A DNA stretch of 64,000 nt from the NCBI GenBank assembly GCA_900660155.1, contig CABFPE010000038.1:441815-505814 (forward strand), in the 5' to 3' direction. A model generated the notes under the pieces. The model was not told the origin of the DNA and made no database searches. It saw only the letters and a list, made by a program, of their open reading frames with translations. Below, in pieces: positions 9,716 to 21,154 of this stretch. The DNA is from Hofstenia miamia. Its lineage: Eukaryota > Xenacoelomorpha > Acoela > Hofsteniidae. The translations under genes were made by a program, and so were the position numbers. How positions within the stretch are numbered: position 1 is the stretch's first letter; each line of letters starts with the position of its first letter.

Positions 9716-11224
9716 CTCGATGAGCTTTTGCATAAAACCTACAAAAAAGTGTATTATTCATTTTTATCCTGAAAAAAGTTCACCCCCAAATAAAAATTTC
9801 AAAAACCGTTTTTTGCCCTATTTTGGCGATATAGCATGCAGTAGGCTTCAAGAGTTTTTTTTATCTGTATTGTTCGCAAACTTTCTATAATTTCAGCTTT
9901 TATTTTATAAGTATTCCATTTAATATTAAATTTTCAATATTGTTTTAAATCTGATCATAATTAGTTTAAATTAACATTCGTAAATGCAGACGTTCTCTTT
10001 AACAACTCAAAATTCTTGTAATGGTTAATTTTAAAATATGCAGCTTCATTGTATGTATATTCAGGTGTCTTTGCTTATTGGATCGAAGTTTATATTTTGC
10101 GAAATAATACACTGAAATTGCTTTTTTATCTGCAGTACTCTTTGCCAATCACTGTATGTACTACTTTTTCACACTTTATAGAAGATTAACATAGTAGTAG
10201 CTCATACTAGAAAAAATGTTAGTATAATAGGTTTTTCAAGGAGCCCATTCTTTACGAATTTGTGTTTCTATAAATAAATAAAGTATTAATTGCTAAAGAA
10301 ATCGATTATAACTACAGGCAACCAGGCTTGTGATATCTTCCAAGTTATCAACCAACAAGGCAGCAAATGTTTGTCAACAGATTTCTCAAGATGGCATCAA
10401 CATCGAAACACCTTCGCAGTCAGGCATCTACAAGTCTACTCTTAGAGAAGCCACAAAGTTTAAAGAAGCAATGAAGATGAAACTACAGTTAGAAAACTGG
10501 TCCTTGCACTTTGACGGCAAATGCATCGATAACATAGAGTATCAAGTTCTTCTTTTGAAAAATGAAGAAAGAGAAGACAGGCTGCAGGCTCTAGATCTTC
10601 CAAATGGTAAAGAAAACACTGTTGTTCAAGCCATTTCTAGAGTTCTTTATGAATTCAGCCTTTGGAATAGCATCAAAATGATTGTTTCAGATACTACGAG
10701 TGTGAATACCGGAACAAAGAATGGAATCGTAGTTCAATTGCAAGGACTGTTTTCTTTAAAATCAATGGAAGAACCGCAGTTTATTGGATGTCAGAATCAT
10801 ATCCTTGATAGAGTTCTGCGCTTAGTAATGGAGGAAAAGCTTACAGAAAATCTTCGTCTCCAGATATTGATTATCCCTTTATTCAAGAGCTGCTGAAAAA
10901 CTACGAACAACTGAAACTGAATTTCGACAACAATGGAGTAGAAATCACTGAAACAGGAGGATGGAGAGATNGAAATATATAGACAATGTAAATGATATGT
11001 GCACTGTTTATATAATTTTTTAAAAATATTGTGCTTTTCGTTCCATACACGGACACAGAAATGCATTTTATTATGAAAATTCAACCGTTTTGGTCGAATT
11101 TTGGGTTTCGGGGTGAAGTTTTTCGAAAAGAAAATCGAATAAAGGTGATTTTTGTTAGTTTTGGGCAAAAGTTCATCGAATCCCACTACAGGAACATGGT
11201 GTTAGAAAAAAGTCATAACCCTAA
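9663..11224 (+). mobile_element. DNA transposon with long (about 180 bp) imperfect terminal inverted repeats
   Basis: The left end TTAGGGTTATGACTTTTT (9663-9680) is exactly repeated in inverse at 11207-11224. The inverse match continues inward with gaps for about 180 bases: CGATGARCTTTTGC, then AAAAC, ACAAAAA, TATTC, TTCACCCC and AAACGGTT-like words occur in the same order on both arms. The left arm has also gained a TA microsatellite (9684-9710). Both outer flanks are TATA-rich, so a TA or longer target duplication cannot be defined. Inside lies an open frame of an unclassified transposon-like protein (10330-10896), followed by a single N at 10971 that probably hides missing internal sequence. 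Long inverted ends plus an internal gene mark this as an autonomous-type cut-and-paste element, now shortened. Confidence 0.65.
10330..10896 (+). pseudogene. Unclassified transposon-like protein, partial
   Basis: Open frame of 188 codons without an ATG at its start (it opens at GTG), so it is an internal or truncated part. The middle contains MIVSDTTSVNTGTKNG followed by QFIGCQNHILDRVLRLVM. This D-T-x-x-x-N-x-G then C-x-x-H-x-x-D spacing is what I associate with a widespread uncharacterised family of repeat-borne proteins in cnidarians, molluscs and arthropods, probably with a transposase RNase-H-like fold; the fold is inference. It lies between the long inverted ends of the 9663-11224 element, which makes it the likely transposase. 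The reading ends near an N, so the C-terminus is missing. A near-identical scrap is at 7562-7864. Confidence 0.5.
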
Positions 11225-11584
11225 TATATGTATGTATATATATAGCTATCATGTGTTATAGTAGAGCTCCGTTATGATATCAGGATGTGTGTAAATAGAT
11301 TCGACTTTGTTTACCAGATCAATAAACTGCTTTCGATAATTTTTCTCTTTATATCAATCAATTCAAATTTTGAAAATGATGAGATATTGGAAAACCAAGT
11401 AAACGGGCGAAGTAGCTTATTAATGTTTTTTAAGGTGATGCTACCTGCAATGATAGTACTTAATTGAAGATAGTGGAGAATGTGTATGCAGAAAAAGGTT
11501 ATGTTTATCAGGAAAATATTATTGAAGAGGTTGCACGAATTGAGTCGTCTAACAATAGTATTTACATAACTTTTCTAATGCTCT

Positions 11585-11670
11585 CTTCACAACAACACGA
11601 TGAGCGCGTGATGCGGGGAGATATTTGTAACGTCCCTTAGGTGACTTCATAACAGCACCGTGACAGCTAA
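11585..11670 (+). repeat. MITE end with CTTCACAACAACACG terminus (left part)
   Basis: Starts CTTCACAACAACACGATGAGC and continues through AACGTCCCTTAGGTGACTTC. About 70 bases of it recur, slightly changed, at 12254-12324 after the N gap. The first 24 bases recur in inverse at 12997-13020. This marks it as the end of a small inverted-repeat element present in several pieces here. Confidence 0.5.
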
Positions 11671-11688
11671 TAGAATTCCAGAGCAATT

Positions 11689-12015
11689 TTGGCAGTTTTA
11701 GCATTCATCCTTTTGCCGGAAAGAAGAAATTGTCTTCTAGAAGTCTGCAGATTTATGTCTTACGATTGGACAGACTTTTGGTTCACGGATCAACTCTACA
11801 AGACAGATGACTTTAAGAATCTATGCAACAGCTTGCAAATCCATGCAAAAGCTTTGAACACTGTTAAGAAGTTTTGGAATCAAGAGCAGTCTAGATTAAA
11901 CATTCCAAGGACAAATCAGTGTGCGGGACGAGCCATCAAATGCCTTCAAGAGCTCAACGATGTCTGTAAGAAGAAGGATATTAAGCTGAGATTCATTTTT
12001 TCAAATAAAATGTAA
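11689..12015 (+). pseudogene. Coding relic of a transposon-like protein, partial
   Basis: 108 open codons (no ATG at the start) ending at a TAA at 12013-12015. It has good coding character: RRNCLLEVCRFMSYDWTDFWF, then SLQIHAKALNTVKKFW, then IPRTNQCAGRAIKCLQELND and a basic tail. It lies outside the inverted ends of the 9663-11224 element but may be the displaced C-terminal part of the same protein family, because a gap (N at 10971) and further Ns suggest scrambled assembly. Not a host gene as far as can be seen. Confidence 0.4.
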
Positions 12016-12102
12016 TTACTATACTGTATTAGCTGTTATTTCTTAAAAAAGCTATAACTCATGACTTTTTTCTCCATCCTACGTTTGTTCTGTTATAGGT
12101 GG

Positions 12103-12253
12103 NNNNNNNNNNNNNNNNNNNNNNNNNNNNNNNNNNNNNNNNNNNNNNNNNNNNNNNNNNNNNNNNNNNNNNNNNNNNNNNNNNNNNNNNNNNNNNNNNN
12201 NNNNNNNNNNNNNNNNNNNNNNNNNNNNNNNNNNNNNNNNNNNNNNNNNNNNN
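12103..12253. other. Assembly gap (151 N)
   Basis: Unknown sequence. The flanks include a repeat of the 11585-11670 MITE end immediately to the right, so the gap probably sits in a repeat. Confidence 0.99.
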
Positions 12254-12392
12254 CGATGAGCGCGTGATGCGGGGAGATATAACGTCCCTTAGGTGACTTC
12301 ATAACAGCAAGCAGACAGCTAATTGGTTTATCGATCCCTCCACTCATCACGTGCTCACAGGGTAACACGCTACAACATTCATTGTTGTGAAG
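12254..12392 (+). repeat. Second copy of the CTTCACAAC-type MITE
   Basis: Left part (12254-12324) matches 11598-11670. The right part ends TTGTTGTGAAG (12382-12392), the inverse of the left terminus CTTCACAACAA, so this is a nearly whole small MITE whose first bases lie in the gap. Open frames crossing it are not genes. Confidence 0.5.
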
Positions 12393-13179
12393 TCGCGTAC
12401 ACGTGTTGATTTGTTTGAAATGTCCTTCAGTGGGATGCATCTATTTATTTATATATTAATGAATTAATCAATAACGCAAACGTAATGTAATATATTAATT
12501 GTTGTTCTTAATTATAATTTTATATTACACGCTTCTTTACTTATTACATTTAATTCTTATTTTTTCCAAGTGTAAAACTTTATTGAAGCATAGTATGTAT
12601 GTATTGAATATACTAAATCATATATTTTTATATTTCTGTTCACTATTTTATCATTTTATAGTGGTATGTTACTCATTACCAAGAAATTGCACTATATTAT
12701 TGACGCTTTACATTTATGGTGTGCTACACCCAACTCTGTTGATAATAATATCTGAATGAAAAATGCGAAATATAGCATGCTAATCACTTGGGAGTTTATT
12801 CATTAAAAATAGCTGACGTTTGCAAATTTGTCTATAAACCATAATAGCATTCACAATATGAAGTACTATTTTGTACTACTTTGTGTTAGCCAATCAGAAC
12901 GCTTCAAGCTGTTTTGGAATTGATGTAACACGGGTTTCAATTTTTGTTATGAAGGCAAGCGTTTTCAAGGATTATTGATGTAAATTATCTCTGTACCGTG
13001 CTCACCGTGTTGTTGTGAAGACCGCCTAATATTCTCGTAGCATCAGAGTACTTTGCTTGATATATGTTGAAGTTAGTTCATCAGTGTAGGTAGCAAATAG
13101 TAGGTATTCCCATTTTTACATATCGAGAAAATGAAGAGCCATTTCTGGTATTAACTGATTGATTAAAACGTAATGTATA
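12393..13179. other. AT-rich spacer with a MITE terminus at 12997-13020
   Basis: A hydrophobic plus-strand frame at 12499-12759 is a by-product of T-rich DNA. CGTGCTCACCGTGTTGTTGTGAAG-like bases at 12997-13020 are the inverse of the MITE end at 11585. No gene is seen. Confidence 0.5.
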
Positions 13180-13725
13180 AGAGCAGATCTATTGTGCAAG
13201 ACAAAGGCCAGTATCTCTGGAATCAAAAAGGCAAAAAGACTTTGTTAATAAGCTTATAGCAGGAGCTGGTGTAGCGACTATAGAACGAAATGATTGCCAA
13301 ATAGATACATTAGAGTCTTTGTTCTTTGGCAAAACACTTACAACCCCATCTTTCCAGGGGGACGGATATTGAAGGCTTTGAAAACTTTGAGTAAAGATAA
13401 TGGAATATTAGCTGGCAAATGCATTTGTCGTGAAATTCAGGATTGGATTTCATTGGATGTATAAAAAGCATCTCTAGCAAAACTTGATTTTATCTTCTTA
13501 AAAACCTCTTCAACATCATTGGGTAAAATTGAGATGGTATTTGCAGTGGTAATATTACTAAAATTACACACATCTTCAAGTCCATGGCATGAATTGTATC
13601 TGGTAATAAATGTTCTTAGTAGTTCACCCTCTTCAAGATTAAAAACATGGTGCTGACTACACTTCAAACGACTATTAACTCCTTTGTACAAGTCGGAAAT
13701 TGTGAGACCATTTATATCACGTTTG
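13180..13725 (-). pseudogene. Unidentified coding relic
   Basis: From about 13725 down, a minus-strand frame of about 95 codons has strong coding character: ISDLYKGVNSRLKCSQHHVF, EEGELLRTFITRYN, and ISILPNDVEEVFKKIKSSFA. It is preceded by a pyrimidine-rich TTTTTTTTACTCAAAG that could be a splice acceptor. After its stop, further short coding-like pieces follow on the same strand to about 13180, not in one frame. I do not recognise the family. It is probably a decayed transposon protein, less likely a host exon. Confidence 0.35.
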
Positions 13726-13749
13726 CTTTGAGTAAAAAAAATAATATAT

Positions 13750-15270
13750 ATATAGGGTTAAGTCATGCCCAACCGACTAACTCTAATGTAGCACATTTTT
13801 ATGACGCTTGTTAAAAAATTTTCTACAATTTGCGAGTTGTTAGACTAAAGAAGTTAGATATGTTAGAAACTTCTAATAACATTTTTTCACTGAAATTAAA
13901 TATTCCAAAATGCTGTTTTTCAATAGTGTATAACGATAACGTAGAAATTCAAAACGTTTAAGAAATTACATAGCATTCACCGTTGCGTAATCGTATACTT
14001 TTCAATTTTTTCAAATACCTCAGTCGAGCCTCAGTCCACTTCAGGTCCATCTCCTACTTCAACCCCCGTCAACAGAAATAAGAGCAGGACTGAGAATCTT
14101 TCCGTATTAAGATTGTGTTGCCACAAAATACTTTTAGTTACATTTTGTAGCTTCTCATAATTTGAATTAATACTTTATTTCTCTATTGATTTATTAGCAT
14201 TTCTATGCAATTCATCATATTTCACCACAAGTACAAATTACAGAAATTGTGCAAATTATTTTCACTTTAGCAAAATATAATTTCATAAACATTTCTTTCA
14301 AAATGGCTATATTTCTTATTGCTAGTTTCACTTTTGGCACTAATTGAAATGAAAATAATAAATAAGAAATCCTAGTAGAACAACATGTTTTGTATTGTAT
14401 AAAAATCAAACATAACACATAAAAATTGTTTAAAAAATATCATCGTTGTGAGATAACAACCAAGGTTATGAGTGCTTCATCTTCGGTTAGCACTAAGAAG
14501 AAACTCTTGTCGAAAAATATAATTTAAAATTTGCCAGTAAAAACTGTGATCATTATTTAATTTTTTTAGGTTTGAGAGAAGATAACAACTGTGCAAAATA
14601 AGTTTAATGGTATGCCTTAAATATACAAAAAAATTAATTTGGTGGTGGAAGCCTAATATATTTTTGGGTCATCAAACTGTGCAGTACAACAATCAAAACT
14701 ATATTAATTTTACTAAGCAGGAAAATAATGATTCTCGAATCGAGACTTGATTATATGTTTCAGCAAGATTCTCATCCGTTGGTGCTCGTGAAAACGTTTT
14801 TAGTGAATCTAAAATAATTGCAAATTATTGGTAATGTTCCTTCTTCTAAAGTATTCAATAGATTTATCGATTTCCAATTATTGCAATAATTGCAATATCA
14901 ATAAAATTTTGCTTACCACTGCAGATAGACTAGAACAGATGCTATGATTGCTACAGGCATACATTTCATGAGAAATGGAAGCATGTGCGCTCTATTGAGG
15001 GATGGAATGTCCCCCCTCTGGGTGCGCTTCTGTGTAAAGGTTTGTTTAATGTCTTCATATTATTTTTGTAATAAATTGAATTTAAGTTTTATATATGGAT
15101 TGGTTATATATTAGATTATATTTTTACAATTAAATTACCGAATTTTGACCGCTACTGACAAATACCGGCCTAGGTTTTAAATTTATTGGCCGCCAATCGG
15201 CATTTCCAATAAACTACTCCTATCAGCCGCCTAGGGATTTCTTGATCAGGCAATATTTCGATCTTACCAA
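13750..15270. other. Spacer with one exon-like segment, otherwise no gene
   Basis: At 14021-14160 a plus-strand frame rich in Ser, Thr and Pro (STSGPSPTSTPVNRNKSRTE) follows a pyrimidine tract ending CCTCAG, like a spliced exon, but no donor or partner exon is evident. At 14765-14830 a short frame (SSVGARENVFSES) loosely resembles the hAT dimerisation region. The remainder is AT-rich without recognisable content. Confidence 0.3.
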
Positions 15271-15275
15271 AAATT

Positions 15276-15554
15276 GTGGTTCTGCACAAAGCATATAATA
15301 TTTGTTCTACATTGAATTTCTTATGTCATAGATTTGTACAGCCCCTTAAGTTCTGGAAATCTAAATCATTCCAGTTCCTGCATCTCTGCCGACTTTCGCG
15401 CAAAGTATTTGTGATACCAGCTTCAGAAGCCGAGTCTGCGATCAAATTTTCTACAGCAGCACAGTTTGTTAATCAAAATCGTTGTCTTTTAAGAAAATTT
15501 GCTGCTAAGGCATTTGTGGTCTTGAAAGAAGTAAGACGTAACAAGCTTATCTAG
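15276..15554 (+). pseudogene. hAT transposase C-terminal dimerisation domain, relic
   Basis: The open stretch has no ATG start. From residue 31 it reads W-K-S-K-S-F then a hydrophobic block, RKVFVIPASEAESAIKFSTA, NQNRCLLR and AFVVLKEVRR. That is the hAT-family C-terminal signature (LA..VL.IPASSA.SER.FS..G, then R..L, then L.LK). The Arg of the ERxFS motif has become Ile-Lys and the rest of the transposase is absent upstream. This is a fossil of a hAT DNA transposon. Confidence 0.6.
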
Positions 15555-15559
15555 ACTCT

Positions 15560-16177
15560 TAGTCTGTTCTAATGAGTTGCATACTTTGTAAATTTGAAAA
15601 ATAGTCAAATTTCTTCTGTGAATAAAATTTGACATTGCTACTAGCTCCGACTATTAACGTGGAATAATAATACTGATTCCAACTATGTTGTGTTGAGATA
15701 GAGTACATTAGCTCTCATCATGAAGAACAAAACTGGGGTTGGCATCACCCATTGACAATACCCCTCGGTAGAGACAGCTAATCCATAAACACTGAGCTTA
15801 AATTTGCTTTTCAGTTGCCTCAGGCCTTTTTTTCCTAAAGGCAGATATGCTTTCGTCTTTCAATAATTTATTGGTATAACCAAGAGAAATCTGAAATTTC
15901 TCTGAAATTTCTTTTTAAGACATGCCTTTGTTTGCAGTTACTGCCTTAACCATTTTTTCCTCAACTATGGAGTCACTTTTTCAGCTTACTTTCCTGAGGC
16001 GTTATTTCTTGCAAAATTGCCTCTGTCTTTGTAGTTGTTGATAATGTTGTACACTGTTGATTGAGAAATGTTGGGTTGTTTGCAGACTAGAGCGCTACTG
16101 TAAGTGGTAGCCTCAGAATGATCAATCATGTATTGTACGACTGCTGATCTGCAATCCTCTTCTTTAAGTTGCTGCAT
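15560..16177 (-). pseudogene. Tc1-family transposase relic
   Basis: The 5' part (16177-15986) begins with ATG and reads as the paired-like helix-turn-helix of Tc1 transposases: ISQSTVYNIINNYKDRGNFA followed by RNNASGK. Downstream on the same strand, in changing frames, come KKRPEATEKQI near 15840 and PSFVLHDES near 15740. The latter matches the catalytic-domain string F-V-x-D-D-E-S-Y-F-T of this family, and VKFYSQKKF-like residues follow near 15620. Several stops and frame changes make it dead. The DDE residues are only partly preserved. Confidence 0.6.
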
Positions 16178-16614
16178 TGCGTTGAGCGTGATAAGCAGCT
16201 GATTTTATGGCATACAATGCAAAATATTGAATATCAATCTATGTCACATATATTGAATTTTTTTAGTATTATTAGTAAACATTGATAAATGTGTGAATGG
16301 GAACAGATAATTCGTTATGCCCCACAAGTAATATATTTCATTGTTAAAACACCGAAAATCTGTAAAAATTGCCTATTTCTTTGATTCAATGTTATACAGC
16401 ACTATGTTTTATAGTAAAACTTAGAAAATTTGTATAAAAAATGCGAAAATTATTGAATATAAACAGAATTTCTACAAATAGTAAATTCAATACGTGTATC
16501 AACATAATTGGAAGTACATGCAAATGCTAGTGTTTTTGATAAATGAATAATGAAACAAACAAATCAAGCTTATAGATTACATTGACCTATTTTTCTAGTG
16601 CCAAACGAACTGCA
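16178..16614. other. AT-rich spacer, nothing recognised
   Basis: Presumably includes the 5' flank of the Tc1 relic; no inverted end could be matched to it. Confidence 0.4.
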
Positions 16615-16624
16615 TGACTTAGAT

Positions 16625-16860
16625 CAGGGTGGCAACGAGTCGACCCCACCCGTCTCGACTTGATCCGCGGATTTGGTCGAGAAAAAGTATTGTTTGAATG
16701 ACTTCCTTGAAATATAGTTGAAAACTAACCGTGCACTTCCAATTAGTGTAAAATATACTATGCTATGTAAAATCTACTCAAAAAATAATGTTAATGAAAT
16801 TGTTTCTTTTTAGTTTTGTCAAACATTTTCAAATACATCTTGGGTCAAAAGCTGGCTGTC
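16625..16860. mobile_element. Small non-autonomous element with 10-bp flanking direct repeat
   Basis: TGACTTAGAT occurs exactly at 16615-16624 and 16861-16870, enclosing 236 bp that begins CAGGGTGGCAACGAGTCGAC. The left edge has the CAGGG start common in hAT-type MITEs. The right edge (GCTGGCTGTC) is a poor inverse match, so the class is uncertain; a short SINE is the alternative. Confidence 0.4.
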
Positions 16861-17055
16861 TGACTTAGATATGTGCGTTCCTTCAAAATATGTTATGTTA
16901 ATCACATTATAACATATAATTCTAAAAAGTGTAAATTACTTCCACCATTTATCGAAACGTGAAATTTGCCACATATATATGTAATATTTTATATGCAGGA
17001 ATTTGTTCTTAATTCATTAGTATCATTAAACAAGTTAATACACATTGTTCCTAAG

Positions 17056-17845
17056 TAGCCAACCACTGGTGGACCACCGATGGGCCACCGAGTGGGATTT
17101 GGCCACCCATGCACCAGTAGACGACTAGTGGCTAACTGGTGGCTAATTTGTGGGCCACCAGTACCCCACTGATAGCAAAAGCAGCATTTTGGAATCAGAG
17201 TAATATCTTAAATGTAACAATAGCAAACTTTTATATTGATAAATAATATAAATATTGCAGTTTAAACAAACAGCAGCCCAACAAAGAGTTATAGGAAATG
17301 CTAGCGAGCTTAGCGTTCATATTGATTTAAATTTGGTAATGGTAAATAGAATAAATTTCTTTATTATAAACAATAACAAGCATACAAAAATGTCCAATAT
17401 AAATCTAATTTTTAATTTCAGATGAAATTGTAATTTTTAAGCAGTATTTCTTTCCAATTATTAAAATATTTTTTGCCCAATATTAAGTACTCAAATAAAC
17501 ATTAATTTCAAAGGAATAATCATGAATAAATTATTTTGAAATTTCATTTTGCACATATAAGTTATAATTTTCGTAAACAGAAAACTGCAAAAAAGCTCTT
17601 CACAATGAATTTTATATATTTATGAGATTTAAGAAGCATAATAATGAATAATATTTTACTTGCAAGCATTAGCTCATGTATTATTTACGATTAAAAATAA
17701 TTCAGATGTCACTAGTGGTCCACTGTGGCTATGAGTGGCTGCAATTGCTACTACTGCCCCTACATCTCCACCAGTGGTCCACTGGTAGGGACTGGCGGCC
17801 TCCCAAGCCACTCAATTCCTACCAGTGGATAACTGGTGGTGGCTA
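17056..17845. mobile_element. Foldback-like element with repetitive inverted ends
   Basis: The left end (17056-17170) starts TAGCCAACCACTGGTGGACC and the right end (about 17706-17845) finishes CCAGTGGATAACTGGTGGTGGCTA, its imperfect inverse. Both arms are GC-rich islands in AT-rich DNA, made of many short variants of CCACTGGTGG, itself nearly palindromic. The core (17170-17700) is AT-rich and non-coding. Terminal arms built of short internal repeats around a small core are the hallmark of foldback transposons. No target duplication was found. Confidence 0.55.
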
Positions 17846-18059
17846 CATGGGTTGCTGTTGCCTAATTGTTATTAAATCCATTGCTCTTTAACACTATTTA
17901 CCATTCAGTAATATCAGATTATATTCAGATTTTTATGGCTTTCCAAATCTTTATGTATGGCAAAGCAATGCGCATTTTAGGCTGCTTTTCTTTAAAGGAA
18001 ATACTTGTCTTGATAGACAATTTGTGTTTTATTCACCATATATTTTGTTGATTTCAAGG

Positions 18060-20640
18060 TGAAGATAAGATGATACAGAAATTCAGTGATAAGAATTTAC
18101 AGAAATAATAAAGCATTCGGTAACAGAAAATTACAACAGAAACTGCTCTTTTAATAAATTCAGCAGATTAGCAAATATTGCCAAAATTATTTTTTCCAAA
18201 ATTGGGTGATGTCATAAAATGTTTACTACCATTGCCAACTACATACGTTTTATGAAAAAACCTGGTTTCTAATCTGAAGAAAGTATCAATTTTTCTGTTT
18301 TGAATTATTTAGCGAATCTTACCTTCTTTCTCATTCTGTTGGAAACGAATATGTTTAAAAACTGATTGCTTTGACTATAAATGAAAATTAAAAATAAATG
18401 AAATATAAATTATAGAAATTGTTGCTCATTCGTCGCGTATGGTCAGTTGATAAATATTTAAAGTAGAAAGGATGTCAAAAAAATATGCCGAATTTTTATG
18501 GTAATTGTTCCAGCTTTTATTTCCTCAAACACCAAATGTCTCATTTACTAAATGCGTAAAAGTGATATTTCATAAAGAAAATCATATACACACGGAAGAG
18601 AAATTCCATTGATTTCCCTTAAGACATTTCGCATTAAACATATTTAATTTAATTATAAGACTTGCTTTGTTAATGATTTTTCAACTTAGTTTTATCCATT
18701 CTTACTTATTTCTTCATGTAGCCAAATGCTCTTAACTTTCAGTCTTACGTTTATCCACATCTCGATTATGCGCAAACTTGAAATAAAACAACCGTGAAAA
18801 TGGAACAATGAAATTTGTTGAAGATATCTTGAAATGCCTTGGTTGGGTAATACTCTAGTGAAACTTATTCAATTAGTGAACAAGCACATTTTAGTTTAAT
18901 TAACTAGGTCTTCTGGTTTTGTTAGTGTACTACATATAGCCTTCCGCTTTTAAGTGCATTTAAAATTTCTACTGAGTGATTGCATCAACCACAAATTTCT
19001 CGACTTTGCACACTTTTTTATATTCCTTAGAGAAAAAAATGTAAAACATTGAAATAACAGTGCAATCAAGAAATGCCATGTAATTACAATTATTCCTTAC
19101 AATTTTTTTCAAAGTATTTTCATTAATTGAATATGTTGTTTGTTGTTTGACTATGCTTGATTTATTGTGAAACTGGTCTGCTACTGAATATATCGCAAAT
19201 TTACATAGAACAAATTAGATTGCATTCATAGTAAGACCAAAATATACTTTCAAATGTGAATTCGCACATACACAGTTTTACAATAAAGCACAATATAATA
19301 TACATAAACAATCAATGTTATCCAGTGCAGAAGTTTTTGCAACAAATGTTTTGTGTAAACACATGTGAGATTTTCTTTATATATGTAACGCTCAAGATTA
19401 AAGTATACCAAAGAGCATCCATTGGAAATATTCCAAAATGAATCCAGTAGTGAAAAAGAGAGTTGTGTAATTGCAAATTACAAAAGCGTTAGGGATCATT
19501 CTGATAATGAAGTACCATGCACAACAATAAGCTGATGGCATGTGATTGATTGTAATTTAAATTTATATTACATATGGCCTATGTATAATTAGAGTAATTT
19601 GTTATATGAATATAGAAGCAGAAATTTGGTATCTCAATCGGAGAATTACAGTGGAAGTCAAAGTTCCCATTATTGTATAAAGAGGTTGACCGGCCACTAA
19701 TATTTATTTATTATTTGAACCCGGAATATATAAAATAATTATAATAATTATAGTTTGCAATTTCTTGTTGAAAAATTCCAATAGCTGCAACGTGGTGAAT
19801 TGACAAGTCGTTTCCTCAATCCTAACATTTCATGGGACGACAATAGGACCAAACCCAATTGAACTGAGAAAAACAAAATTTTGTTCCCGCCGATGTACTT
19901 GATGCTCTTATTTTTCTATTAAAACATGAATGTAAGTTTTAAAAAGAAACATTGCAGTATTTTTAACTGAGACTGATTTTCTTTTAATGCTTGGTTTACA
20001 TTCTGTTTCACGAGTGAAGTTGGTTTCCTTCTGCATGTGACTGCATCCCAATTGCGCATAAGTAATTATTACTAAATCCATTTCAGAGAATCATTTCATT
20101 TTCTAGCGTGTTTAATCAGCTGACACTGGATAGTATTTGAAAATGATATCGGTTTTTGGATAGTTATAGAATATATAGAAATTAAATCAAAATGAGTGAT
20201 TTAAAAAATAATGATAGCTTTAGAAAAGGTGCTATATTGTCAAATATTAATCAAACTATTTAAAATTAATTGTTTTTATGACTCTAAAAAAGGCGTATAA
20301 CTACAAATGTTATGAAAAAAACTAGATTTCAATTCTCTCACAGGCATTGGTAAATGATCCTTTTGCTGGAAAAGTAATTTCTTATACTGCATAGAAGACT
20401 GATCGCAAAATTATGACGCATTTTTATAAATATTAAATTACAGTATTTAAAATTACTTCAGTGTAGAAAATGTAAAACATTAGTTTAATATTACTAGCAA
20501 TTATAAGTTTTACTGACAATGGTATTTGAATTGGAATTTAAGCTGATGTTATTAATCAGTAGGAATTGGAATTGCAATTGAATGATCGATTGGAGATGAA
20601 TTGAATTGAAATTCCTGGTCTTGAAAAGGACTGTTTTTAT
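18060..20640. other. AT-rich intergenic DNA, no gene seen
   Basis: No coding signal, RNA gene or transposon end recognised on either strand. The plus-strand frame at 19256-19441 has no coding character. Confidence 0.55.
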
Positions 20641-20662
20641 GTGTAAATACATCGCGGGTAAC

Positions 20663-20700
20663 CGTAACAATTATACCTATACTAGGGATATAATTGTTAC
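20663..20700. repeat. Short inverted repeat (hairpin)
   Basis: GTAACAATTATA and TATAATTGTTAC are exact inverses separated by about 14 bases. Possibly the remains of a small MITE; no function is shown. Confidence 0.5.
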
Positions 20701-21094
20701 GAGTACCAGCTGGTATGGTAAAGTAAAATAAGCAGTTAGCGGTAGTAAATTATCCTACCTGCACACCCCAAATTTATACTACCTACCTCCATCATTTATA
20801 TATTTATGTTCTAGTAAATACTTCGGAAGTAATATGGAAAAATAGGTGTTAAAGTGAAAAATCGCGATCCCCGCTAAATGCCTTAGAAATTATGTATGAT
20901 TTATTTGACTGCTATACAAAATCCGTTTTATATAAAAGTATTCTAGAAATATTTAAACTGATTGGGGAATTTTGAAAATTTTCAAAATTGATGTATAAAA
21001 AAACTTAAGCTCTTATAGCTCAAAAGCTCTTAATGCCATGCTCAATCTGAAAGTAACACGTGATAGAGGAGTCTCTCTGCGATCCGGCCATTTT

Positions 21095-21154
21095 CCATTG
21101 AGGCGTACCTTCGGCCCCGCAACCTCTGAGTTTTTTCTACGCAAGCCTCAATGG
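21095..21154. repeat. GC-rich inverted repeat
   Basis: CCATTGAGGC (21095-21104) and GCCTCAATGG (21145-21154) are perfect inverses around a 40-base GC-rich loop. The stretch stands out from the AT-rich surroundings and may be a MITE end or an old RNA-derived repeat. Confidence 0.5.

Noticed and set aside
12061-12440. Several frames across the 151-N gap
   Set aside because: They are open only because N was translated as X; the flanking part is a MITE end.
12499-12759. Hydrophobic 86-codon frame, possible membrane protein
   Set aside because: Leu/Ile/Tyr bias follows from T-rich DNA; no topology signals or homologue.
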